From Owenia fusiformis (Eukaryota > Annelida > Polychaeta > Sabellida > Oweniidae): a DNA stretch of 64,000 nt. A program made the translations under genes and the position numbers. How positions within the stretch are numbered: position 1 is the first letter of the stretch; the number at the start of each line of letters is the position of its first letter. The DNA is taken from assembly GCA_903813345.2 (NCBI GenBank), contig CAIIXF020000007.1, positions 37,656,759-37,720,758 on the forward strand, in the 5' to 3' direction. The notes under the pieces were generated by a model. It saw nothing but the letters and a program-made list of their open reading frames with translations. It was not told where the DNA came from and searched no databases. Positions 1 to 11,473 of the stretch are shown piece after piece.

Positions 1-426
1 TACCCCCACTTATGTTTTTTTACAAATTTAAGTGGGGGTCGTAGAGTAGATGAGATTACAGTAAAATTTTGAATGTTTGGAACTTCTCTGAATCTAAAAA
101 ATAAGCAATTAAAGGACCACATTGAAACAGAACATGTAAAAATAGAAACATTTATACACGTTCTTACTTTTGTTTAATTTAGTTTGTTTTGTAGTTTAGC
201 TATCATATCTGTGACCTCATATTTCAATGCTTCTCTGCCATGTTATTTTCAAAAAAATTAAAGAACTCCCTAAATATAGTATGCTATCTATTCACTGGTG
301 ATCCGCTCGATTACACTGGTTACCGAAACGGTTCATTTTGGTAACAAAATGTCGGAACGTCGAAGGTTAGATTTTTCTTTTTTACTTATTTCACGCATTG
401 TAGGCAGAACCCACAACATTTTTTCT
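1..426. other. No gene recognised
   Basis: AT-rich sequence with short ORFs only; none has splice context, a signal peptide or a recognisable domain. Confidence 0.5.
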
Positions 427-695
427 CACAAACATGTATCAGCATCATATGTTTTAGAAAATGAACATGTTTGCGAAAAATAGGCATAGCTCAGAAGACA
501 ACAGAATCATCGATTTAATTCCTCACTTAAGTTACACAAACGGTTCGGGTTAAAAGTGCAGATCTTAACTGTTTTTCGAAAAACCGTTTATGTAACTTAA
601 GTGAGGAATTAAATCGACGATTCTATTGTCTTCTGAACTATTTGTTCGCAAACATGTACATTTTCTAAAGCATATGAAACTGATACATGTTTGTG
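427..695. mobile_element. Fold-back (palindromic) MITE-like element
   Basis: The left arm, about 427-544, is the near-perfect reverse complement of the right arm, about 582-695, with a loop of roughly 37 bases. Shared blocks include CACAAACATGTATCA at the outer end and TTAATTCCTCACTTAAGTTA near the loop. There is no coding capacity and no clear target-site duplication, so the family is unassigned. Confidence 0.75.
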
Positions 696-1234
696 TATTT
701 CTGTATTTCTGCCATCATGATTATCTATCAGGCTAAAGATGGCAATCACTGACTCCCCGGGCAATGTCTATTCTTTGAAAGAGGTAGATCTAACAGAGAT
801 CACCATCAAGATTAAGATAACTGCATAAACCATTTGCCATAAACACTTCACCATCCAATCAACACCTCTGCGCCAGATCCCAGGGACCGGATCTGACTTG
901 AAAGTCGCTGATGGTTAATTGACCCCTGGACTCCTTGTAATTGACCTAACGAAAATTATGAACCAGGAATTATGATTGAAAATCGTGATGAAATTGAAAA
1001 TCAATAACATCGATTCAAATATCAGAATATTCAAAAGTCTAATTTCAACTGACAAAAATTTTGAAAATTGAAACGATCCCAACTTTCACATGAGATTATT
1101 TGTGTTCTCGCTGCAAGTACAGGCCATGGAATGCTTTCATTTTAACCTTTGGTGATTGTGTAACATGCATGCATCATTCTTACCTTCGAAAGCTGGCAGT
1201 ACGGCTCCCAAGTTGCTTTTAAGCAGCAATATTC
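696..1234. other. No gene recognised
   Basis: Unique-looking AT-rich DNA. No exon with splice sites and no internal repeat was seen. Confidence 0.45.
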
Positions 1235-1238
1235 TTGA

Positions 1239-1707
1239 GGTATGAGGTTCCATATCCATCCGCCAAAAGGTATGACCCCTATATAGTCCATTTAAAAACT
1301 TGTGGTTTTGTTCTAAATAACGCCATAGTTGGCTTCTAGGGTACCTAGTATGCCACTATTTGGTATCAAAATAAAGAGGAGGAGTTCAACTTTCATTTGA
1401 ATTACGAAAATAGCGATGTAGGTCAAAAATAGTTCCGACGTGAGCATGTTTATTACGCGTTTGCCCATCATATCAGAATTGAGGAAGTGGTAGCAAACGC
1501 GAGTCACAATAAATGGACGCTGATATCTCAAAAAGTAACCTGACTCCCTATAATTTGATGTAGATCAATCGAACCCCTATATGAACAGGTACATTTTGAT
1601 ATATAACACTATGGGGGGTAAGCGTTTGATAGTTGGTCACGAACGCCATATGTGCAAAGTATTGTTATGAATTTTCGAATTTGGTGTTGGATTACGGTAC
1701 TCATACC
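1239..1707 (+). mobile_element. 469-bp TIR element, copy 1
   Basis: Terminal inverted repeats GGTATGAG and CTCATACC bound this copy. Left flank is TTGA, right flank TTAA. The 72-codon minus ORF inside is repeated in every copy and has no coding support. Confidence 0.75.
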
Positions 1708-2499
1708 TTAATATGAGGCCTAAAATTGTCTGCTAGTTGGCCAGAGACCAATATTCTAGCAGATTTTGAGAACAGAATCGATTTTTTTCGTTCTGCGTAG
1801 GGCAAACAATGATTTGAAATCACTTTCAACCATTCTGTGAGTATAAGAATGGTCATAAGAGGCCCGTGGAGGGTCTGGAATGAAAGAAAGCCCTCTGAAA
1901 TTCCGTCAAAATTGCAGGTTATTTCTTCATTTTTTGCTAAAATTACATGATTTTCAGGGCCCATATCTCAGTGAAATTGCTACAATGTAGCGATTTTTCA
2001 TTTTTACAGGCTAGATACACGTGTCAGGTCGACAGAAACAGTAAGCATGTGTGATTTTCAAATTGCTACATTGTAGCAATATTTATTTCAAAATACAGGT
2101 GTGAGGGAAACTGCAATTTAGTTAGATTTGGGCGAAAATGGCCAAATTTCAGTCAAAATCCTCGGGACACAGGCCCTTTGTCTTAGATTTAGTCAATGAT
2201 GCAACTCTTAGTAGAAGGTGTGCCATATAGGGAATGAAAGCTGTTTGTCAGACGTATCATTTTCTTCAATAAACTCAGAGATAGTCAGGTTAGATTTGTG
2301 ACGTCACAGTGGCAAAGTTAGACCAGCATATTTAGACGTATTTGGGGTAGGGCAAATTAACCCTTTCTAGCCTAAATGGATAAATTTTTCACATATTCAG
2401 CCAGTTCCGACGTTTTTATGCATTTTTGAACTAGAAATGATATTTTCTGCCAAAAAAAGTTGCAGAGACAAAAATCAGTGTGATGTCATAACACATTAA
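1708..2499. repeat. Spacer unit 1 between TIR elements
   Basis: About 790 bp that starts and ends with TTAA. It contains ATTGCTACATTGTAGCAAT, an imperfect palindrome near 2062-2082. It matches 2969-3759 except for a single T and a base near 1960/3220. Probably former host DNA trapped between two element copies. Confidence 0.7.
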
Positions 2500-2968
2500 G
2501 GTATGAGGTTCCATATCCATCCGCCAAAAGGTATGACCCCTATATAGTCCATTTAAAAACTTGTGGTTTTGTTCTAAATAACGCCATAGTTGGCTTCTAG
2601 GGTACCTAGTATGCCACTATTTGGTATCAAAATAAAGAGGAGGAGTTCAACTTTCATTTGAATTACGAAAATAGCGATGTAGGTCAAAAATAGTTCCGAC
2701 GTGAGCATGTTTATTACGCGTTTGCCCATCATATCAGAATTGAGGAAGTGGTAGCAAACGCGAGTCACAATAAATGGACGCTGATATCTCAAAAAGTAAC
2801 CTGACTCCCTATAATTTGATGTAGATCAATCGAACCCCTATATGAACAGGTACATTTTGATATATAACACTATGGGGGGTAAGCGTTTGATAGTTGGTCA
2901 CGAACGCCATATGTGCAAAGTATTGTTATGAATTTTCGAATTTGGTGTTGGATTACGGTACTCATACC
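2500..2968 (+). mobile_element. 469-bp TIR element, copy 2
   Basis: Identical in structure to the copy at 1239-1707 and flanked on both sides by TTAA. Confidence 0.75.
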
Positions 2969-3759
2969 TTAATATGAGGCCTAAAATTGTCTGCTAGTTG
3001 GCCAGAGACCAATATTCTAGCAGATTTTGAGAACAGAATCGATTTTTTCGTTCTGCGTAGGGCAAACAATGATTTGAAATCACTTTCAACCATTCTGTGA
3101 GTATAAGAATGGTCATAAGAGGCCCGTGGAGGGTCTGGAATGAAAGAAAGCCCTCTGAAATTCCGTCAAAATTGCAGGTTATTTCTTCATTTTTTGCTAA
3201 AATTACATGATTTTCAGGGACCATATCTCAGTGAAATTGCTACAATGTAGCGATTTTTCATTTTTACAGGCTAGATACACGTGTCAGGTCGACAGAAACA
3301 GTAAGCATGTGTGATTTTCAAATTGCTACATTGTAGCAATATTTATTTCAAAATACAGGTGTGAGGGAAACTGCAATTTAGTTAGATTTGGGCGAAAATG
3401 GCCAAATTTCAGTCAAAATCCTCGGGACACAGGCCCTTTGTCTTAGATTTAGTCAATGATGCAACTCTTAGTAGAAGGTGTGCCATATAGGGAATGAAAG
3501 CTGTTTGTCAGACGTATCATTTTCTTCAATAAACTCAGAGATAGTCAGGTTAGATTTGTGACGTCACAGTGGCAAAGTTAGACCAGCATATTTAGACGTA
3601 TTTGGGGTAGGGCAAATTAACCCTTTCTAGCCTAAATGGATAAATTTTTCACATATTCAGCCAGTTCCGACGTTTTTATGCATTTTTGAACTAGAAATGA
3701 TATTTTCTGCCAAAAAAAGTTGCAGAGACAAAAATCAGTGTGATGTCATAACACATTAA
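2969..3759. repeat. Spacer unit 2 between TIR elements
   Basis: Second copy of the spacer, starting and ending with TTAA. Confidence 0.7.
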
Positions 3760-4228
3760 GGTATGAGGTTCCATATCCATCCGCCAAAAGGTATGACCCC
3801 TATATAGTCCATTTAAAAACTTGTGGTTTTGTTCTAAATAACGCCATAGTTGGCTTCTAGGGTACCTAGTATGCCACTATTTGGTATCAAAATAAAGAGG
3901 AGGAGTTCAACTTTCATTTGAATTACGAAAATAGCGATGTAGGTCAAAAATAGTTCCGACGTGAGCATGTTTATTACGCGTTTGCCCATCATATCAGAAT
4001 TGAGGAAGTGGTAGCAAACGCGAGTCACAATAAATGGACGCTGATATCTCAAAAAGTAACCTGACTCCCTATAATTTGATGTAGATCAATCGAACCCCTA
4101 TATGAACAGGTACATTTTGATATATAACACTATGGGGGGTAAGCGTTTGATAGTTGGTCACGAACGCCATATGTGCAAAGTATTGTTATGAATTTTCGAA
4201 TTTGGTGTTGGATTACGGTACTCATACC
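3760..4228 (+). mobile_element. 469-bp TIR element, copy 3
   Basis: Same ends as copies 1 and 2. Left flank is TTAA. The right flank is TTGA, matching the left outer flank of the whole array. Confidence 0.75.
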
Positions 4229-4232
4229 TTGA

Positions 4233-4468
4233 ACTTGGAACTGTCCTCCATGTTGATTTCGACGCGGGAATTCCTCTATTTCTATTGGTTGATAGAACAG
4301 AATACGATAAAAAGCCGAACGAGAAATACATCAAATTTGCGAACGATGTACTTTCCGTTTGTAACGCTCGCCCTTGTTGAAAGGGACTAAAATTTTTGTC
4401 CCGAGGTCTGACAAATCGCCGGAAGAGTGGAGTTTTAGTCAATTTACCGATAATTCGCAAACTTTAGT
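4233..4468. other. No gene recognised
   Basis: Unique sequence to the right of the composite array. Overlapping short ORFs run on both strands here without splice or domain support. Confidence 0.4.
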
Positions 4469-4640
4469 CCCGGTGTAAAAGGGTAGGAGGTCCTATCAAA
4501 TTATGGTCCTACTTTCCATTGATTTATATGGTGACCTAAATACAACTCTCCCTTATTATCGTATCCACAATCAGGGCCAGTAAGGGCCTTTAAGAAAGGG
4601 GACCATAATCCCCAGGGGACCATAATTTCTTTTACACCGG
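4469..4640. repeat. Short inverted-repeat element
   Basis: CCGGTGTAAAAG near 4470 is mirrored by CTTTTACACCGG ending at 4640. Internal TTATGGTCC blocks also pair. About 170 bp and non-coding. Probably a MITE remnant; target duplication not evident. Confidence 0.5.
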
Positions 4641-5030
4641 CAAGCTCCAGAGGAAGTCGACATAGACATCTATGAAGTTCAGAGGAAGAAAATATGGAAT
4701 TTTATAACTCTGAGAGGAATAATACATGGAAACTTCCAATTTTGAGAGGAAATTGACATGGAAAAAATGCTCAAAAAGGGGGTCTTGGCGCGGCACATAG
4801 GTATTAAGAGGTATATTGGAATGAACCCCCCGGGACAGAACGTCAGACTTTTGTCAGCAATAACCCATGGCAAAATTACAACGTCGGAGAAACGTTTTCT
4901 TTACATCATATTTCCACTCTCACTCTCAATTACCACGTTAAGTTCATCTGTGTGAGCCAACATATGCCTGTGCCTCCACCGATCAGTATTTAAAGTTACC
5001 ACAACGTTAGTCTCAGCCACAACTCGAGGC
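4641..5030. other. No gene recognised
   Basis: Contains several imperfect repeats of the GAGAGGAA / ATGGAA type near 4675-4760, then grades into the ACGT-rich satellite. Confidence 0.4.
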
Positions 5031-7060
5031 ATACATGTATATTCGTTATATATTTAACATTTACTTCACGTCACAAATTAAACGAATTTGTTGAGACCAC
5101 AACGTCTTTGTCACGTTCTTTTTCACATACATGTATATGTATTTTTCACGTTTAAACCCCGTTTCGTCAACGTCAAAATTAACTGTTTCGACAACGTTGC
5201 AAATAAACCAATTTCGTGAGGACATAGCGTCTTTTTGTAACGTTTCCTGCACTTACAAATATTTTTTTACATTTCAATTGAAAACACGTTTCGACAACGT
5301 TGAAATTAACCGTTTGCACTACGTTGAAAATGAACCATTTTGGTCAGAAAATGACGTCTTTGTAACGTGTGTTACAATTACAAATATTTTTCACATTCAA
5401 ACCAAGTTTTGACAACGTTACAATTAGCCATTTTCACTACGTGGCAAATGAACCAATTTGGTGGGAAAACAAGTACTTTGTAACGTTTCCTAGACTTACA
5501 ATTATCTTTCACATTTAAAACACGTTACGACAACGTCAAATTTTACTGTTTATATTACGTAGCAAATGTAACAATTTGGTGAGAACTGCAACGTCTTTGT
5601 AACGTTTTCTACACTTACAAATATCTTTCACATTTAAAACACGTACGTTACGACAACGTCAAATTTTACTGTTTACATTACGTAGCAAATGTACCAAATT
5701 TGGTGAGAATGCAACGTCTTTGTAACGTTTTTTACACTTACAAATATCTTTCACATTTAGAACACGTTACGACGACATCAAATTTTACCGTTTATATTAC
5801 GTAGCAAATGAAACAATTTGGTGAGAAGTGCAACGTCTTTGTAACGTTTTCTACACTTACAAATATCTTTCACATTTAAAACACGTTACGACAACGTCAA
5901 ATTTTACCGTTTACATTACGTAGCAAATGTACCAAATTTGGTGAGAACACAACGTCTTTGTAACGTTTTTTACACTTACAAATATCTTTCACATTTAGAA
6001 CACGTTACGACAACATCAAATTTTACCGTTTATATTACGTAGCAAATGAAACAATCTGGTGAGAAGTGCAACGTCTTTGTAACGTTTTCTACACTTACAA
6101 ATATCTTTCACGTTTAAAACACGTTACGACAACGTCAAATTTTACCGTTTACATTACGTAGCAAATGTACCAAATTTGGTGAGAACACAACGTCTTTGTA
6201 ACGTTTTCTACACTTACAAATATCTTTCACATTTAAAACACGTTACGACAACGTCAAATTTTACCGTTTATATTACGTAGCAAATGAAACAATTTGGTGA
6301 GAACTGCAACGTCTTTGTAATGTTTCCTGCACTTACAAATATTTTACACATTTAAAAAACGTTACGACAACGTTAAATTTTACCGTTTATATTACGTAGC
6401 AAATGAAACAATTTGGTGAGAAGTGCAACGTCTTTGTAACGTTTTTTACACTTACAAATATCTTTCACGTTTAAAACACGTTACGACAACGTCAAATTTT
6501 ACCGTTTACATTACGTAGCAAATGTACCAAATTTGGTGAGAACACAACGTCTTTGTAACGTTTTCTACACTTACAAATATCTTTCACATTTAAAACACGT
6601 TACGACAACGTCAAATTTTACCGTTTATATTACGTAGCAAATGAAACAATTTGGTGAGAAGTGCAACGTCTTTGTAACGTTCTCTACACTTACAAATATC
6701 TTTCACGTTTAAAACACGTTACGACAACGTCGAATTTTACCGTTTACATTACGTAGCAAATGTACCAAATTTGGTGAGAACACAACGTCTTTGTAACGTT
6801 TTCTACACTTACAAATATCTTTCACATTTAAAACACGTTACGACAACGTCAAATTTTACCGTTTATATTACGTAGCAAATGAAACAATTTGGTGAGAACT
6901 GCAACGTCTTTGTAATGTTTCCTGCACTTACAAATATTTTACACATTTAAAAAACGTTACGACAACGTTAAATTTTACCGTTTATATTACGTTGCAAATG
7001 AACCAAACTGGTAAAAATTCAACGTCATTGTTACGTTTTTCACACCAGCACAAATTTCGA
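5031..7060. repeat. ACGT-rich satellite, about 119-bp monomers in alternating dimers
   Basis: About 13 clear monomers lie between 5580 and 7020, with more diverged copies from about 5031. Each begins near CAACGTCTTTGTAACGTTTT and carries about five ACGT tetramers. Two types alternate: A has GCAAATGAAACAATTTGGTG followed by AGTGC or ACTGC; B has GCAAATGTACCAAATTTGGTG followed by AACAC. This gives a dimer period near 238 bp. The monomer is unbroken by unique spacers, so it is not a CRISPR array. Short ORFs here, such as 5131-5412, are by-products of the repeat. Confidence 0.85.
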
Positions 7061-7230
7061 ACTTTACTAACACATTACTACAACGTCATTTTTTAACCAT
7101 CCACCGACGTTTTGCTGAATGTCACAATTTTACGTTGCTTTGACGTTTATATAACGGAAATATACAACGTCTCCAGTGAACTTATATACCACATATGAGT
7201 GACGTTACATGGACGTCACTGTTTGCTGGG

Positions 7231-7366
7231 TTGGTCACATTTGCTCCGATTTTCACTACGGCGCTCGGCCGATTGAGTATTTTGTTCAGAAATGTATTCA
7301 ATTTTGAGCAAAATACTCAATCGGCCGGGCGCCGGCCGATGAATCGCAGCAAATGTGACCAAGGCA
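7231..7366. mobile_element. Palindromic MITE (GGTCACATTTGC family), copy 1
   Basis: TTGGTCACATTTGCT on the left mirrors AGCAAATGTGACCAA on the right. The centre holds a second inverted pair around GGCCGATTGAGTATTTTG. Two more copies lie at 38420-38559 and 45199-45311. The left end here is degraded, so no target duplication can be read. Confidence 0.75.
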
Positions 7367-7428
7367 TTAATGCTGCTTCGTCAATCGAGAAATGTTGTAA
7401 GTGAAGCCCTTCATGAGTAAAATATGTA

Positions 7429-8285
7429 CGCTCTGTAAAGAAAAAAGGTCGGTGGTTTTTTATCAGTCATAACATTTTCAAAACTGTGTACAATATTACT
7501 AAACTCTTGGAGGCCCATGACATAAATGTTGTGAATAACTGGTGGAAATTTTAAAAAATTATATGAAAATTTAGCAATGGTTAAAAACAAGTTAATCAAA
7601 GTTAGCAATGGTTAAAAACATTGTCTCACAAACTCTCTAATGTGACTTTTCCTTTAAATTTCGTCATAAATTTCAATTTACGGTGTGATACATTTTCTTA
7701 TAAGCCAATGACATCATTCTCTATTTGTTATATTTTTCATACCATTGTATAGCCTATTCCAAACTGGTCATAACTGATAGATTTGAAATAAACATTGACA
7801 CACCGACAGAAGTGCCAAAACCCGTCTAAAACATGATTTTTAGACAGTTTTACGCCTTATATAGCAGTGAAATTAGGGATAGGATATAACCAATTTGCTC
7901 AATAAACACATTTATATATCACATCTGACATAAATGTGGTATGCATAAGCTAAGCATAGGACATATAATATATCTATGGGTCATTGAAAAAGACTAAGGG
8001 TTTTAATTATCTTACAATTTAGAATTTACTGTAATATATGTTACCCCTACCCCTAGTTTTGAAGTGAGAAGAGACCTCTGAATCTGAAGGATATTACCTC
8101 AAATTCTATTACAAAATGGTTGTAATCAAACTTTCATTCTATAACTGATATTTTTCACAAAGTTTTTTGATTGAAAACTTTTTAAAATGGCGTATTCCTC
8201 TAAATGTAACTAACGATTTAATTTCATGTCTTAGATAAATTTTGGGAGTTGTTATATTCAATCTTTTCTAACGTGTTACCATATA
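7429..8285 (-). mobile_element. Truncated TA-flanked TIR element (CTCTGTAAAG family)
   Basis: Begins TA then CGCTCTGTAAAGAAAAAAGG. It runs as a diverged reverse-complement copy of 19471-20379, sharing blocks such as CATAACATTTTCAAAA and GGGAGTTGTTATATTC. Homology stops near 8285, so about 130-180 bp of one end is missing. Non-coding. Confidence 0.7.
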
Positions 8286-10430
8286 TACGATACGGTACGA
8301 AACGGAAAGACTGAAGAAGAACTGAATTTGTTTTATAAGCATGCACATGTTTATTGATCATAGATGGTTCAATAACTGAATAAAAACAATGATTATATAA
8401 TATCCAATTATGAAAGACTCATGACAATGTTGCAATTTCTAACTGAGGTGAACAGTAAAATTTGGTAGAAGTAGGCTATTGTTCGCAAAATTGATGAAGA
8501 TTGAGAAGGTGTTTTTTGACCCCATGTCGCATAAATGGTTTTGTCCCGAGCCAGGGTTTTTGGAAATTGTTTTATTATATACCATTTTGTTGAAAATTGA
8601 ATTGTCTTTCCAATGATATGTGATTAATCATTTATTTGTAATATCAAAAACGTTGTAGCGAAAACCAAAATATGGAGTTTTTTTGGCCCACCCTGTATAG
8701 TCTGTATACCATGTCATTGACTCAACAATGTTATGACCTCTTTGGTATCACTACATGATATCAATTTTACAATCGTAGTCTTGGATTTAGAGAGTGACAT
8801 ATTGCCTTACGCTATACAAGGATTACTGTTTAAAGTATTTTTGTGAATTGCTCGATTGGTAACAATTTCCATGAACAAAACATGATAAAGAAATTTGAAA
8901 TAACTAAACAACCTTTGACATCACGGTGTTAATCTTTTGACTCCTGTTAGGAAACATTATATTTCAAAGAACACATTTTAAATGTGACACATGTGAACAA
9001 TCGTTGAGATTGTAAACGTGAAAAAGAGTTCATTATCTTATTTATACCCCATTCGCTTGATAGTATATTTGTGTCATTATTCAGAAACAGGCTGCTTAAT
9101 TTTCCTATATACCTAAATCATAAAGTACCATAAAGTATCAAATAGAAACTTGTTACATTTTACATTAGCCCGTTGAATGCCTGTTTAACGCCCAGGGTAT
9201 TTAAAATATCATTTGTCGACACGGTAGATAAAATTGTAAAAAGTTGAAGGTGAAAATAGCAAATGTTTGCTCTAATTTATTACGTGCTTAAATCCAATAC
9301 TTCACAGTCTGGTAGGATTTCGCGGAATTTTGCAGTATTGATAATAGTTGTTTTACTTGGAATGATATAAAGTCAATTTGAGTTAATGTCATCCACTAGC
9401 GGGTCTAGACGGGGGCGTGGGGGTGCTGTGCCCCCCTCCCCCTAAAAAGTCAGGATTTTAACTGAAAATCACAATAGATGGTTATTGATTGTCATTAAAT
9501 CGTGACACGTGAGAGCTTTTGATATAAGTTTTCAGCCAAACTTATACTGCAACTTTTTGACTTGGTCTAGTTAAAGTATTGATATTGAACGAATGATGTC
9601 TCATTATTATCTCGGATAATAATAGTATTATCATCACGTGGACCTATACTATTGGCAATTTTCAGACCTAAATTATTTCTGAATCTCAACCTTATTTCAA
9701 GTTCATCCATCATAATGTGTACCTGTATGTGTCCTGGCAATAGATGGCGCCATGCTATCGCATGAAAGCTATGATTTACTAGTGTTCAACTTTAGGACAT
9801 ACAAATCGTGATATCACACTTTTGAAATATGTACGGTATATTAATACATCATTTTGATTTTTATTGAATCAAACATGTAATAATACATTGAACAAGGCAA
9901 AGATGGAATATTAAACCACTTTCACACCACCTCCATTCATTCAGACATTCGCAACAGTCATACCCAAAAGTTTTAATTTAATATTTTTTTTAATTGACTT
10001 TACTGTTAAACCATTCAATTACACACTAGTTTTTCGCCAAGTGTTAAATGCACAAGATCCATCCGTTCAAAGACAGAAGTAAAGTCTCGCTTCAATAAAA
10101 TTAATTTGTACGTTGTATTTTGCCTTAAAATCATAATACTGTAAAAATGTCCCAGGTCGTTTAGGAGGTTATTTACGTAAATGACCCCATTATCCATAAG
10201 ATGCTTATTTATTACCTCTTTGTTATTAATTAGGACCAATCTATTATATCAGAGTATTTCACTTTTAACTTCAGAACTAGTTCTTGGATCTGGCATATTC
10301 CTTATATCAAAGTAAAGTAAAATATTTGAGTAAAATTCTTGCACGTCGTGGGCTATTTGGGTTTTGATATTAAAATTACATTGTATAAAGAACTGAATTC
10401 CCCCAAGTGGTTTAAAGTACCATTCTGTTA
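8286..10430. other. Intergenic, no gene recognised
   Basis: AT-rich. A short stretch ending CCACCCTGTATA near 8690 resembles an end of the CAGGGTG family at 36786-37385 and may be a remnant. A G/C-rich tract lies at 9405-9450. Small ORFs, for example minus 10015-10239, lack support. Confidence 0.4.
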
Positions 10431-10433
10431 TAG

Positions 10434-10531
10434 AGAAAGCATGAGTGAGAGTTGATTCTTTGAAAATAACGGTGAGGCGTTAGCCGAACCGTTAATTTCA
10501 AAGAATTAACTCTCACGAATGTTTTCTCTGA
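10434..10531. repeat. Strong hairpin (inverted repeat)
   Basis: AGAGAAAGCATGAGTGAGAG on the left pairs with CTCTCACGAATGTTTTCTCT on the right. The inner stem pairs TTTGAAAATAACGG with CCGTTAATTTCAAA around a short loop. It adjoins the left arm of the element at 10518-11267. Confidence 0.7.
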
Positions 10532-11267
10532 CTTAAAACCCATACACTGTCACCTATGCAAGCTAAACGGTAATCTTTAGTAACCTACACGCTCTAGTAA
10601 TAGCCAATTTTCAATGAACTATAGTAATCGTAGTGAGTGCACTGACCCGTGATCATTTGAATGGGCAATGGTGATTAGTATTGGATTTGTATGTATTGCA
10701 TGCATGTACGTGGTGTCAACGCTATATGTTCAGTACAGTTAGTTTAACATTCGATGGAATACGAAAGGATGGATACCTTGACTCAGGATACCTTGACTCA
10801 GGATACCTTCAAGGAATTGATAGATATCGACACGGATGAAGATCTTGAAAACGTTCTTGGGAAACTTATAGGAGGAGTAAATAAATATGAAATAGTGAAA
10901 TTGGCACATTGGATTTACGGTACAGTGTCGAAAGATCCGACATATCAGAGCCTGGATATTCCTCCGATTCTAACACTAGATTTGGAAAACCTGTATCTGA
11001 TATGGATATCGACAAGAAAAGCAGAAAAAGGTATGAATATAACTGTTTTCTTTGACTGTAGCTCGAAGAATCAAGAGTGCACATTCTGAAAGTAAAATTG
11101 CCAGATGGATTTTTTTGCTAAATATGTATTTTTTGTTTTAGGTCAACTGAAAATAAAATCAACTGAAAATTGGCTATTACTAAAGCGTGTATGTAGGTTA
11201 CTAAAGATTACCGTTTAGCTTGCATAGGTGACAGTGTATGGGTTTTAAGTTAGAGAAAACATATTTG
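10518..11267. mobile_element. Inverted-repeat element with about 100-bp arms enclosing a small ORF
   Basis: The left arm, 10518-10620, is mirrored by the right arm, 11166-11267. Both contain CACTGTCACCTATGCAAGCT or its complement. The roughly 545-bp interior is largely the ORF described at 10754-11218. No transposase motif was recognised. Confidence 0.7.
10754..11218 (+). CDS. Small two-exon ORF, unknown function
   Basis: Exon 1 would be 10754-11030 (92 codons plus one base, donor G|GTATGA) and exon 2 11142-11218 (acceptor TTGTTTTAG, stop TAG), with a 111-bp intron and a 117-aa product. The first exon is acidic and leucine-rich, with LIDIDTDEDLENVLGKLIGG and KYEIVKLAHWIYGTV, and looks like real soluble protein. 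It starts with a three-fold 15-bp repeat giving DTLTQ. The last ~17 codons come from the right arm of the flanking inverted repeat, so the C-terminus may be accidental. I do not recognise the family. It could be a captured gene fragment or a remnant of an element protein. Exon 1 could also be read through to 11089 without splicing. Confidence 0.4.
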
Positions 11268-11308
11268 CCCCTTTCAGCATACAGTTGTTGGCGTAAAGTG
11301 TGGATTTT

Positions 11309-11427
11309 TTTTACGAATCCACAGTTGCAGGGGGTCCACTGTGATTGCACTCACTAAACAAAAGATTTGCTTTTGTTTCCTGATTGCAATCCTCGCAGAC
11401 CCCCTGTAGCTGTAGATTCGTGAAAAA
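11309..11427. repeat. Inverted repeat
   Basis: TTTACGAATCCACAGTTGCA with GGGGGTC pairs with GACCCCCTGTAGCTGTAGATTCGTGAAA. The loop is about 55 bp. Non-coding; possible MITE. Confidence 0.6.
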
Positions 11428-11473
11428 TAATCAACTGTTTGGTCTATTGTGTAATACCTTCAGCGGGTTTTAA

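Larger units (their letters stand above)
1239..4228. mobile_element. Composite array of three inverted-repeat elements and two spacers
   Basis: The order is element-spacer-element-spacer-element, with a 1260/1261-bp period and almost no divergence between copies. Each 469-bp element begins GGTATGAG and ends CTCATACC. The whole array is flanked by the same four bases, TTGA, at 1235-1238 and 4229-4232. All internal element/spacer junctions instead read TTAA (1708-1711, 2496-2499, 2969-2972, 3756-3759). Copy 1 of the spacer has one extra T in a T-run near 1787. There is no transposase ORF, so it is non-autonomous. A TTAA-targeting (piggyBac-like) origin is inferred from the four-base target only. 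Confidence 0.8.

Noticed and set aside
1313-4052. Three identical 72-codon minus-strand ORFs at 1313, 2574 and 3834
   Set aside because: They are copies of one ORF within the repeated 469-bp TIR element. Identity reflects recent duplication, not selection; no domain or splice context.
5131-5412. 93-codon plus-strand ORF
   Set aside because: Lies in the diverged start of the satellite and encodes repeat-derived residues only.
5031-7060. Regularly spaced repeats resembling a CRISPR array
   Set aside because: Monomers abut without unique spacers, repeats are far too long, and the context is eukaryotic.
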